Position numbers and translations under genes: made by a program. Positions 1 to 5,974 of a DNA stretch of 9,827 bases are shown in pieces (the stretch's first letter is position 1; each line of letters begins with the position of its first letter). This stretch comes from an uncultured Taibaiella sp. (GTDB lineage Bacteria > Bacteroidota > Bacteroidia > Chitinophagales > Chitinophagaceae): the NCBI GenBank assembly GCA_946886975.1, contig CAMPJV010000077.1, forward strand, positions 1 to 9,827, given 5' to 3'. Under the pieces are notes generated by a model that was not told the origin of the DNA, did not search any database, and worked only from the letters and a program-made list of their open reading frames with translations.

Positions 1-125
1 GTGTAGGCATCGTCCTGAATGCCCATAAAGTAGCTGGCGATGATCATGTGGCCCGTACTGGATACAGGGAGAAACTCTGTGACACCTTCTACAATGCCGA
101 GTATGATTGCTTCTATTATCGTCAT
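1..125 (-). CDS. uppP: Undecaprenyl-diphosphatase UppP/BacA, N-terminal part (cut by window edge)
   Basis: Only the first 41 codons lie in the window. The minus-strand reading from the ATG at 125 begins [20 protein letters not shown] and goes on [13 protein letters not shown]. This is the hallmark N-terminus of the UppP (BacA) family: the ExxxE motif (E13, E17) followed by the FLPVSSTGH segment with Ser and His-26. Family knowledge: UppP is an integral membrane enzyme that removes a phosphate from undecaprenyl pyrophosphate on the outer face of the inner membrane, renewing the lipid carrier for peptidoglycan and surface glycans. It gives bacitracin resistance when overexpressed. The ATG lies 3 bp after the queE stop, so it is probably the third gene of folD-queE-uppP. 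The rest of the protein lies left of position 1 and cannot be judged. Confidence 0.93.
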   Translation of the reverse strand, partial: MTIIEAIILGIVEGVTEFLPVSSTGHMIIASYFMGIQDDAY

Positions 126-128
126 GCT

Positions 129-746
129 CTAAGGGATGTTGGTGTATTTATGAGATTGTAAGGAGAGCTGCCACTGCGGGTGCTGCTTGATATAATCTAT
201 AATGAGCGGGGTCATTTCGTCGCGCTTACTCCACTCGGGCTGCAGGTAAAGTCTGCATTTCTCTGAGACTTTAGCCGCGTGTTCCTCAGCCCACTTGAAG
301 TCGGACTTATTAAAGACAACCACTTTTAGCTCGTCGGCTTTTTGTAGGCTTTCTAGTAAGGGTACTTTGAACTTTTTGGGAGAGAGGGTGATCCAATCCA
401 AATCGCCGGATAGGGGGTGAGCGCCAGAAGTTTCTAAGTGGGTGCGCAAGCCTGCGGCATGAAGGGCATTACAGAGGTAAGTAAGGTCATGCATACAGGG
501 TTCTCCACCTGTGATCACTGCTATTTTGCCCGGGAATGACGATGCAATGCCTACAATCTCGTCAGTACTCATCTTTGGATGCTTGTCGGCATCCCAGCTA
601 TCCTTGACATCACACCAGACACAGCCGACGTCGCAGCCGCCGAGGCGTATGAAGTAGGCTGCCTGGCCGGAATAGAACCCTTCACCCTGCAGGGTGTAGA
701 AATGCTCCATGACCGGATAGGCTATATTCTGAAAGGTTGTGATCAC
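129..746 (-). CDS. queE: 7-carboxy-7-deazaguanine synthase QueE (radical SAM)
   Basis: The 205-residue product is a short radical SAM enzyme. The cluster motif is C38-x3-C42-x2-C45, set in a GGCDVGCVWCD segment, preceded by the QueE signature FYTLQGEGFYSG (16-27). The SAM-binding GGEP sits at 80-83, LETSG at 104-108 and LSPK at 121-124. Family knowledge: QueE rearranges 6-carboxy-tetrahydropterin to 7-carboxy-7-deazaguanine, a step toward preQ0 and queuosine in tRNA; it acts in the cytoplasm. The length fits the compact Bacteroidota form. The start is a GTG at 744-746 directly abutting the folD stop TAA. An ATG 12 codons further in (M13, at 710) is an alternative, but it lies just before the conserved block and family members usually carry some residues there. 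No queC, queD or queF is in view. Confidence 0.95.
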   Translation of the reverse strand: MITTFQNIAYPVMEHFYTLQGEGFYSGQAAYFIRLGGCDVGCVWCDVKDSWDADKHPKMSTDEIVGIASSFPGKIAVITGGEPCMHDLTYLCNALHAAGLRTHLETSGAHPLSGDLDWITLSPKKFKVPLLESLQKADELKVVVFNKSDFKWAEEHAAKVSEKCRLYLQPEWSKRDEMTPLIIDYIKQHPQWQLSLQSHKYTNIP

Positions 747-1622
747 TTATTTAGCTCTTCTGGCTGCAAGCAGCGTATTCTTCATCAATCCACAGATGGT
801 CATAGGACCAACGCCTTTTGGGACGGGGGTTATGTAACTGCACTTGGGTGCAACGTTATCGTAGTCTACATCGCCAACGAGCCGGGAGCCGCTTTTTTTA
901 GTGGCGTCGTCAATGCGATTTATACCAACATCTATGACAACTGCCCCGTCTTTCACCATATCGGCAGTGACAAACCTCGGCCTACCGATGGCCGCGACGA
1001 CTATATCTGCCTGAAGGCATAGTTCCTTCAGATTCTTTGTTTTGGAGTGGCAGAGGGTGACGGTGGCATTGCCGGGAGTGCTGTTCCTGCTCATCAGGAT
1101 AGTCATGGGCGTGCCGACTATATTGCTGCGACCGATGACCACACAGTGCTTACCTGAGACGTCTAAGCCGTAGTGCTCTAGCATGAGCATGATGCCATAG
1201 GGAGTGGCGGGTAGAAAGGTAGGCTGACCCAGGACCATCTTGCCCTGGCTGATAGGGTGGAAACCATCCACATCTTTGTCGGGATGGATGGTATTTATGA
1301 CTGCATCTTCTGAGATGTGCTTCGGAAGGGGGAGCTGAACAAGGATACCGTCTACGTCCTTATTGTCATTTAGCTTTTTTACCTCATTTAGCAAGTCTGC
1401 CTCAGAAATGGAAGGATCGAAGCGGAGTAGGGTGGATTCGTACCCTAATTCCTCGCATGTGCGAACTTTATTGCCTACGTAGGCTTCGCTGGCAGGGTTA
1501 TTCCCTACAAGAACGGCAGCAAGGTGAGGCGTTTTGCCGCCGCTTGCCTTAAGCTGGGCTACTTCCTGTTTGAGCTGATCTTTTATGTGAGCAGATACGG
1601 CTGCGCCATCAAGGATTTGCAT
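747..1622 (-). CDS. folD: Bifunctional methylenetetrahydrofolate dehydrogenase/cyclohydrolase FolD
   Basis: The 291-residue protein has the full FolD motif set. The catalytic Y48-x3-K52 lies in YVGNKVRTC; Q96 is in VQLPLP and D119 in PDKDVDGFHP, matching the active-site Lys, Gln and Asp known for the E. coli enzyme (K54, Q98, D121). The NADP-binding loop is GRSNIVGTP (164-172). The C-terminal signature PVPKGVGPMT is near residue 270. Family knowledge: FolD oxidises 5,10-methylene-THF to 5,10-methenyl-THF with NADP and hydrolyses it to 10-formyl-THF, feeding purine and initiator formyl-Met synthesis in the cytoplasm. Its length is usual. It is the first gene of the leftward folD-queE-uppP unit; its TAA stop is immediately followed by the queE GTG. 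A TAnnTTTG box ends 4 bp before the ATG, so the mRNA may have little or no leader. Confidence 0.97.
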   Translation of the reverse strand: MQILDGAAVSAHIKDQLKQEVAQLKASGGKTPHLAAVLVGNNPASEAYVGNKVRTCEELGYESTLLRFDPSISEADLLNEVKKLNDNKDVDGILVQLPLPKHISEDAVINTIHPDKDVDGFHPISQGKMVLGQPTFLPATPYGIMLMLEHYGLDVSGKHCVVIGRSNIVGTPMTILMSRNSTPGNATVTLCHSKTKNLKELCLQADIVVAAIGRPRFVTADMVKDGAVVIDVGINRIDDATKKSGSRLVGDVDYDNVAPKCSYITPVPKGVGPMTICGLMKNTLLAARRAK

Positions 1623-1626
1623 GGCG

Positions 1627-1656
1627 CAAAGATAGGATTTGCGAGGGTAGTTGAAA
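1627..1656 (-). promoter_or_regulatory. Candidate Bacteroidota promoter for folD-queE-uppP
   Basis: Read on the minus strand, TATCTTTG (1634 to 1627) is a perfect match to the Bacteroidota -7 box TAnnTTTG. Upstream lies TTTC (1656 to 1653), one mismatch from the TTTG -33 element, with an 18-bp spacer. Transcription would begin about at the folD ATG (1622), giving a leaderless or nearly leaderless mRNA. The match was found by eye; the start of transcription is inferred. Confidence 0.45.
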
Positions 1657-1751
1657 GGGTAATTGCGGGAGTGGGAATATATGGAGCAAGAGCACGGGAG
1701 ACGGTAGGCAGAGCCTCAGCAGAACCTATGGAGATTCAGTGTACATCCGAA

Positions 1752-1795
1752 CTGACTCCGTAGTGACTCCGTACTGATTCCGTATTGACTCCGTA
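1752..1795. repeat. Four tandem copies of an 11-bp unit in the divergent intergenic region
   Basis: Four units follow without gaps: CTGACTCCGTA (1752-1762), GTGACTCCGTA (1763-1773), CTGATTCCGTA (1774-1784) and TTGACTCCGTA (1785-1795). The consensus is nTGAYTCCGTA. GTACATCCGAA at 1741-1751 may be a decayed fifth copy. The unit is not a multiple of three, so it is not a peptide repeat. It lies about 130 bp upstream of folD and 115 bp upstream of the nif3-like gene. The period is close to one DNA helical turn, so bound proteins would line up on one face, but replication slippage alone could also produce it. The rest of the 1623-1910 gap shows only the folD promoter box and an AT-rich stretch before 1911. 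Confidence 0.9.
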
Positions 1796-1910
1796 TCAAA
1801 TCCTATCAAGAGCCTGTTGAGAGGCGAGGGAAAGTGCAAGAAAGGGGTGTGAAAAGCCATTAGAGACGCTGGGTTGAGCTAATATTGAAGGATATTAATA
1901 ACTTGGACGC

Positions 1911-3011
1911 ATGTTAGTGAGGGATATTATTCAAGCGCTGGAGGTCTTTGCACCTGCGGTGTACCAGGAGAGTTATGATAACAGCGGGCTGCAGATTGGG
2001 AATCCGGGAATGGAAGTGAAGGGTGTGCTGGTATCGCTGGATGTGACTGAGGCTATTTTGGAAGAGGCGGAGGAAAGGAACTGCAATATGATCGTTGCCC
2101 ATCACCCATTGCTGTTTTCGGGATTGAAGAGGATATCAGGAAGGAACTACGTGGAAAGGATAGTGGAGATGGCTATTAAGAAAGACATTGCAATATATGC
2201 CAGCCATACCAACCTGGACAATATGAGGGGCGGGGTGAACCAGAAGATAGCAGAAAGGCTGGGGCTGAAGAATACGGCGATACTGAGCATGAGGATGGAT
2301 ACGCTGAGGAAGCTATATACGTTTGCACCAAAGGATGCAGCAGAGAGGGTGAAGGAGGCTTTATTTGCCGCAGGAGCAGGAGATATTGGGAAATACAGAG
2401 AGTGCAGCTTTACTACGAACGGCACGGGCAGCTTTAAGCCGGATAAAGATGCTAACCCGGCTATTGGAGAGGCGGGAGGGCCGAGGGAGCTGGTGGAAGA
2501 AGTGAAGATAGAGGTGCTGGTACAGAAGCACAAGGAGGTGCAGGTAATGAAGGCTTTATTTGAGAATCACCCGTATGAGGAAGTAGCATATGAATTTATT
2601 GCCCTGCAGAACCCTAACCAGGAAATAGGGGCGGGACTGGTGGGGACACTGGAGGAACCGATGGAGGAAGAGGCGTTTCTGACTATGGTAAAGGCTCAGA
2701 TGAAAACAGATTGTATACGTCATACCCGACTATTAGGCAAGCCGGTGAGGCGGGTAGCGGTGTGTGGCGGCTCGGGGAGCTTTTTGCTCAAGGATGCAAT
2801 AGGGGCGAAGGCGGATATGTTTATTACCGGAGACTTTAAGTATCACCAGTTCTTTGACGCTGATAACCAGATAGTAATAGCAGATATAGGTCATTATGAG
2901 AGTGAGCAGTACACGGTAGAATTATTAGGGACTATTCTTAAGAAAAAATTCCCTAATTTTGCCACTCTTTTATCGAATATAACAACCAATCCCGTAAAAT
3001 ACTTTTGCTAA
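1911..3011 (+). CDS. Nif3-like dinuclear metal centre hexameric protein
   Basis: The 366-residue protein is the long form of the Nif3/YbgI family. The N-terminal half has DNSGLQIG (23-30), AHHPL with H64 and H65, and HTNLD with D103. The C-terminal part has a GGSGS stretch, TGDFKYH, and GHYESE with H328 and E332. These residues match the two-metal site known from YbgI (two His, Asp, then His-x3-Glu). Between the halves, at about 125-235, sits an inserted domain with HPYEEVAYE, typical of the PII/CutA-like insert in the long members. Family knowledge: these proteins form toroidal hexamers; the often-copied label GTP cyclohydrolase I type 2 is not well supported and the physiological role is unsettled. 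The ATG at 1911 gives the usual start (MLVRDIIQALE). Its arginine codons are mostly AGG. The zinc-ribbon gene begins 1 bp after its stop. Confidence 0.93.
   Translation: MLVRDIIQALEVFAPAVYQESYDNSGLQIGNPGMEVKGVLVSLDVTEAILEEAEERNCNMIVAHHPLLFSGLKRISGRNYVERIVEMAIKKDIAIYASHTNLDNMRGGVNQKIAERLGLKNTAILSMRMDTLRKLYTFAPKDAAERVKEALFAAGAGDIGKYRECSFTTNGTGSFKPDKDANPAIGEAGGPRELVEEVKIEVLVQKHKEVQVMKALFENHPYEEVAYEFIALQNPNQEIGAGLVGTLEEPMEEEAFLTMVKAQMKTDCIRHTRLLGKPVRRVAVCGGSGSFLLKDAIGAKADMFITGDFKYHQFFDADNQIVIADIGHYESEQYTVELLGTILKKKFPNFATLLSNITTNPVKYFC
3000..3007 (+). promoter_or_regulatory. Possible internal -7 box before the zinc-ribbon gene
   Basis: TACTTTTG is a perfect TAnnTTTG match ending 5 bp before the ATG at 3013, a placement like that of the folD box. 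It lies inside the last codons of the nif3-like gene (encoding KYFC), and I see no -33 element at the usual distance, so it may be chance. Confidence 0.2.
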
Positions 3012-3012
3012 T

Positions 3013-3768
3013 ATGGCCAATGTAAAAGACTTTTCAGTTGAGGAAAAGCTGATCGCCGTTCTGACATTGCAGAAGATCGATTCTAAGATTGATGAGATCC
3101 AGACACTGAAGGGCGAATTGCCAATGGAGGTTAAAGATCTGGAAGATGAGATCGAGGGTCTTCAGACACGTATACAGAACATAGATGCCGAAATCGACAG
3201 CATTGAGAAGTTCATAGCTACCAAGACTGAGGGTAAGAAAGAAGCCCAGGCCCTGATAAAGAAGTACGAGAAGCAGCAGGACAACGTAAAGAACAACCGT
3301 GAGTTTGAGGCCATCAATAAAGAGATGGAGATGCAGGAACTGGAGGTGAAGCTGAATGATAAACACATTAAAGACGCTTCTTTTGAGCTGAAAGAGCGTA
3401 CTGCACAGAAGGAAAAGACCCAGGAGAAGATATCTGAAATTGAGGACGCACTGAAGGTAAAGAGAGGCGAACTAGAGAAGATAATAGCTGAAACAGAGAA
3501 AGAAGAAAAGCAACTTGCTACTAAGTCTGCGGCGGCGAAAGATAAAGTTGACGGTCGTCTTATTACTGCTTATGAGCGTATTCGTAACAGCTACAAGAAC
3601 GGACTTGCTGTAGTACCTATTATGCGTGATAGCTGTGGTGGTTGCTTTAACGTGATCCCTCCTCAGCGTCAGTCGGAGATACGCCAGCGCAAGAAGATCA
3701 TTGTATGTGAGCACTGCGGACGAGTGGTGGTAGACACTGATCTGAATGACCAGGTAAAGATCAAATAA
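3013..3768 (+). CDS. Coiled-coil C4-type zinc-ribbon protein (DUF164/zf-RING_7 type)
   Basis: The 251-residue protein is mostly a long charged coiled coil (about 10-180, with heptad-like Leu/Ile among Glu and Lys). It ends in a zinc ribbon with C208-x2-C211 and C232-x2-C235. This architecture matches the bacterial family that includes Helicobacter HP0958 and Chlamydia CT398; those two have been tied to RpoN and to secretion or flagellar parts, but in non-flagellated Bacteroidota the role is unknown. The nif3-like/zinc-ribbon pairing is common in my recollection of Bacteroidota genomes, which suggests a shared but undefined job. Codon use differs from the upstream gene: arginine is mainly CGT here and mainly AGG there, suggesting higher expression. 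It ends the operon, since a strong terminator follows the stop within 30 bp. Confidence 0.92.
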   Translation: MANVKDFSVEEKLIAVLTLQKIDSKIDEIQTLKGELPMEVKDLEDEIEGLQTRIQNIDAEIDSIEKFIATKTEGKKEAQALIKKYEKQQDNVKNNREFEAINKEMEMQELEVKLNDKHIKDASFELKERTAQKEKTQEKISEIEDALKVKRGELEKIIAETEKEEKQLATKSAAAKDKVDGRLITAYERIRNSYKNGLAVVPIMRDSCGGCFNVIPPQRQSEIRQRKKIIVCEHCGRVVVDTDLNDQVKIK

Positions 3769-3794
3769 GGCTTTTAATGTAAAGAAATATAGTT

Positions 3795-3828
3795 GGGAGC
3801 CATTCTTAAATGGTTCCCATTTTTTTTT
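3795..3828 (+). terminator. Rho-independent terminator after the nif3-like/zinc-ribbon operon
   Basis: GGGAGCCATT (3795-3804) pairs with AATGGTTCCC (3809-3818) to give a 10-bp stem with one G-U pair and a CTTA loop. T3794-A3819 can add an eleventh pair. A run of nine T follows at 3820-3828. On the other strand no T-run follows the hairpin, so it should act only rightward. Confidence 0.92.
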
Positions 3829-3888
3829 GGTTGCTAAGGAGGCTACGGTGCTTTTTGAGTAAATTACATGAACTAACCTGCTGCTGCA

Positions 3889-4305
3889 ATGGACATCAAC
3901 GAGGTACCCCAGGATTCACTGGAATATAAGGACAGGGATAAGCTGAAGAAGCTGGTATACGCTGTAGGTAAGGACGGCAAATATACTGGCGTGGGCTCAT
4001 CTGGCTGGGACCCGGAGAATGTAGCGACCAAACAGGCGTGGGACGCGATAGAGGAAGAACTTGCTGAGACGGAGAAGCAGGTGAGAGCCGGGACGATCAG
4101 CCCCATTGCTTATTTTATGCAAAAGAAGCTCATGGATTTGCCGCTGCTGGCGCAGTATGTAGGTAAATGGCAGTGGCAGGTGAGGAGACATATGAATCCT
4201 TCGGTATTTAATGAACTAAGTGAGGCGATGCTGCGGAAGTACGCGGAAGTGTTTCAGATAACAGTACAGGAACTAACCGGTTTCGGTAAAAACAGTCAGA
4301 AGTAA
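3889..4305 (+). CDS. Small protein of unknown function with HTH-like C-terminal half
   Basis: I do not recognise a named family for this 138-residue soluble protein. The N-terminal half is charged and carries a short conserved-looking stretch, VGSSGWDPEN (35-44). The C-terminal half (about 70-129) reads like an XRE-type helix-turn-helix: SPIAYFMQKK, then LLAQYVGKWQWQVRRH, then a closing helix LRKYAEVFQITVQEL, which resembles the end of many Cro/C1-type domains. That reading rests on residue pattern alone. There is no signal peptide or membrane segment. The ATG is forced, because an in-frame TAA lies 12 bp upstream. The next gene starts 1 bp after this stop, so the two are surely co-transcribed; this protein could be a regulator or partner of the BtrH-like enzyme. 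Confidence 0.85.
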   Translation: MDINEVPQDSLEYKDRDKLKKLVYAVGKDGKYTGVGSSGWDPENVATKQAWDAIEEELAETEKQVRAGTISPIAYFMQKKLMDLPLLAQYVGKWQWQVRRHMNPSVFNELSEAMLRKYAEVFQITVQELTGFGKNSQK

Positions 4306-4306
4306 G

Positions 4307-5311
4307 TTGAGCAAGATAGAATATACCCACAGCCAGCATGCACATTGCGAGAGCGGGGTAACCGCTAACCTATTGAGGCATCAGGGCATTGACATAAGTG
4401 AGCCATTGGCCTTTGGTATAGGAGCGGGAATGTTTTTTGCGCATATACCATTCGTGAAAGTAAGCGGCACCCCTGGAACTACCTTTCGAACCTGGCCTGG
4501 AGCGATCTTCAAGAGAGTTACTGAGCGGCTTGGAATTAAAGCAGAGACGCAGAAGTTCAGCAGTCCTGAGAAGGCAATGCTGGCGCTGGACCAGGCTGTG
4601 GAGGCGGGCAAACCTACGGGAATGCTAAGTAGTGTATTTTATCTGCCATACCTACCGGAAGCATTCAGGTTTCACTTTAATGCGCACAACCTAGTGGTGT
4701 ATGGCAAGGAGGGCAATGAATACCTGGTGAGTGATCCTGTGCTGGAAGACGTGGCCCGGATATCTCCTGAAGACCTGGCAAAGGCACGGTTTGCGAAGGG
4801 CACACCGGAGCCAAAGGGATTTATGTATAATATTACCAGCATTCCAAAGAAGATTGATTATGCAAAGGCTATAGAGAAGGGTATTAAGCAGACCTGCTTT
4901 TTTATGCTTTCCCCTCCTTTGCCTTGGTTTGGACACAAGGCAATATTTACCCTTGCTAAACAGATACAGAAGTACCCAAAGAAGCTGACTCCACGAAAGG
5001 GTGCGCTTTACCTGGGTAACGTAATACGGATGCAGGAAGAGATCGGTACAGGTGGGGCAGGGTTCAGGTATCTATATGCAGCTTTCCTGCAAGAGGCGGG
5101 CGAGTTACTGAAGAGAGATGACCTTCAGCAGATGTCGGCTGAACTGACTGCCATAGGAGATGAATGGCGCAACTTTGCCTATAATGCGGCACGGCAGATG
5201 AAGGCCAGACAGACGGATGTGGTGTCGTATGATGAATTGGCCGACCTACTGAGATCCATCGGAACGAAGGAGAAGGACTTCTTTAAGAGGCTGGATAAGC
5301 TGAAATGGTAG
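4307..5311 (+). CDS. BtrH-like cysteine acyltransferase/peptidase-fold protein
   Basis: The 334-residue protein resembles the BtrH N-terminal domain (butirosin biosynthesis protein H) followed by a DUF4872-like helical C-terminus (about 150-330). The N-terminus has HAHCESGVTANLLRH with C14 as likely nucleophile. HNLVVYG (127-133) and VSDP (141-144) supply H127 and D143, giving a papain/C39-like Cys-His-Asp triad. Family knowledge: BtrH moves an acyl group from a carrier protein to an aminoglycoside. No carrier protein or antibiotic genes are visible here, so the substrate is unknown. The start is a TTG at 4307-4309, 1 bp after the upstream stop; the first in-frame ATG is codon 42 and would remove C14, so TTG is preferred. 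No signal peptide is seen, which suggests a cytoplasmic enzyme. Confidence 0.87.
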   Translation: MSKIEYTHSQHAHCESGVTANLLRHQGIDISEPLAFGIGAGMFFAHIPFVKVSGTPGTTFRTWPGAIFKRVTERLGIKAETQKFSSPEKAMLALDQAVEAGKPTGMLSSVFYLPYLPEAFRFHFNAHNLVVYGKEGNEYLVSDPVLEDVARISPEDLAKARFAKGTPEPKGFMYNITSIPKKIDYAKAIEKGIKQTCFFMLSPPLPWFGHKAIFTLAKQIQKYPKKLTPRKGALYLGNVIRMQEEIGTGGAGFRYLYAAFLQEAGELLKRDDLQQMSAELTAIGDEWRNFAYNAARQMKARQTDVVSYDELADLLRSIGTKEKDFFKRLDKLKW

Positions 5312-5345
5312 TTGGCAGGTATTCATATTTAGGTCAACCTTAAGT

Positions 5346-5360
5346 AAATAAGTCTTATTT
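5346..5360. repeat. 15-bp palindrome before gtrA
   Basis: AAATAAG (5346-5352) and CTTATTT (5354-5360) are perfect inverted arms around a single T. The right arm overlaps the putative -7 box at 5356-5363. It could be an operator, or as RNA a weak all-AT hairpin with a T-run that ends the preceding unit; the sequence does not decide. Confidence 0.6.
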
Positions 5361-5363
5361 TTG
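5356..5363 (+). promoter_or_regulatory. Candidate -7 box for the gtrA-glycosyltransferase unit
   Basis: TATTTTTG matches the Bacteroidota TAnnTTTG box exactly and lies in the 71-bp gap between the BtrH-like gene and gtrA. The nearest -33 candidate (TTTA at 5328-5331) is too far away, with a 24-bp spacer. Transcription would start near 5370, leaving a leader of about a dozen bases before the TTG at 5383. Confidence 0.4.
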
Positions 5364-5382
5364 TGCCTGATTTTTAGCGTAT

Positions 5383-5907
5383 TTGCTGACCAGGTCACGA
5401 AATATAATCCTCTCAATAATAGACTTTTTCCACCGTCCGTTTTCAAGGTGGATAGACCAGCAGACATTCAGGTATCTTGCGTGCGGCGGTTCTAACCAAT
5501 TGCTATACATTTTTCTGTACTTTGTTAGCTTCAACTATATAGTTGACAAGCAGAACGTGGCGGTTTTCGACTGGACCATCAGTTCGCACATTGCCGCTTA
5601 CATCATTGCTTTTAGCATCAGCTTTCCGATGGGCTTCCTCCTTTCCAGATATATTGTCTTCCCTGAATCTAACCTAAGAAAAAGAGTGCAACTGTTCCGA
5701 TATGTACTACTGACATCTACCTGCATTGTTCTGACATACTTGTTCCTGAAGTTCTTTGTAGAGTGGTGTCACTTTTATCCCACACCATCTTCGGCTATTA
5801 CAAGTATCATACTGGCCGTGTTCAGCTATATCTCCCAAAGGCATTTTACGTTTAAGGTGAAGGAAGTGCTGGTGGAGCCGGTCGTTGCCGATCAAGTATC
5901 CAATTAA
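5383..5907 (+). CDS. GtrA-family small membrane protein
   Basis: The 174-residue protein has the GtrA pattern of four membrane segments (about 32-54, 66-88, 105-126 and 134-153). It shows the family's N-terminal FRYLACGGSNQLLY (29-42), the SRYIVF after the second segment (88-93) and the closing SYISQRHFTFK (148-158). Family knowledge: GtrA-type proteins are proposed to move polyprenyl-phosphate-linked sugars across the inner membrane for glycosyltransferases that act outside. The start is a TTG at 5383; an in-frame TGA at 5368-5370 and the lack of any ATG before residue 83 leave few alternatives. It is followed by two GT-C-like membrane proteins on the same strand, which fits a role as their sugar donor transporter. 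The sugar is unknown. Confidence 0.88.
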   Translation: MLTRSRNIILSIIDFFHRPFSRWIDQQTFRYLACGGSNQLLYIFLYFVSFNYIVDKQNVAVFDWTISSHIAAYIIAFSISFPMGFLLSRYIVFPESNLRKRVQLFRYVLLTSTCIVLTYLFLKFFVEWCHFYPTPSSAITSIILAVFSYISQRHFTFKVKEVLVEPVVADQVSN

Positions 5908-5974
5908 TATTAATTTCTATCTTTAAGGCTATCAACAGGCAAGAAGAGGATTCATCTCTTTAAAGCACTTATCG

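Noticed and set aside
579..1022. 147-codon plus-strand open frame
   Set aside because: It lies antisense across queE and folD, both with complete family motifs, and its own translation shows no recognisable domain.
1524..1763. 79-codon plus-strand open frame across the folD start and into the tandem repeat
   Set aside because: Mostly antisense to folD, no domain, and it ends inside the 11-bp repeats.
2147..2533. 128-codon minus-strand open frame
   Set aside because: Antisense shadow of the nif3-like gene; the Ser- and Leu-rich translation reflects the purine-rich codons of the true gene.
3835..3862. A perfect AAGGAGG followed 5 bp later by GTG
   Set aside because: The reading frame is GTG plus three codons and then TAA, too short to support as a gene; the site is 50 bp from the real ATG at 3889 and Bacteroidota seldom use such sites.
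5944..5960. Small hairpin (AAGAG and CTCTT arms) ahead of the GT39-type gene
   Set aside because: Only 5-6 pairs with no T-run; too weak to call a terminator or regulatory RNA.
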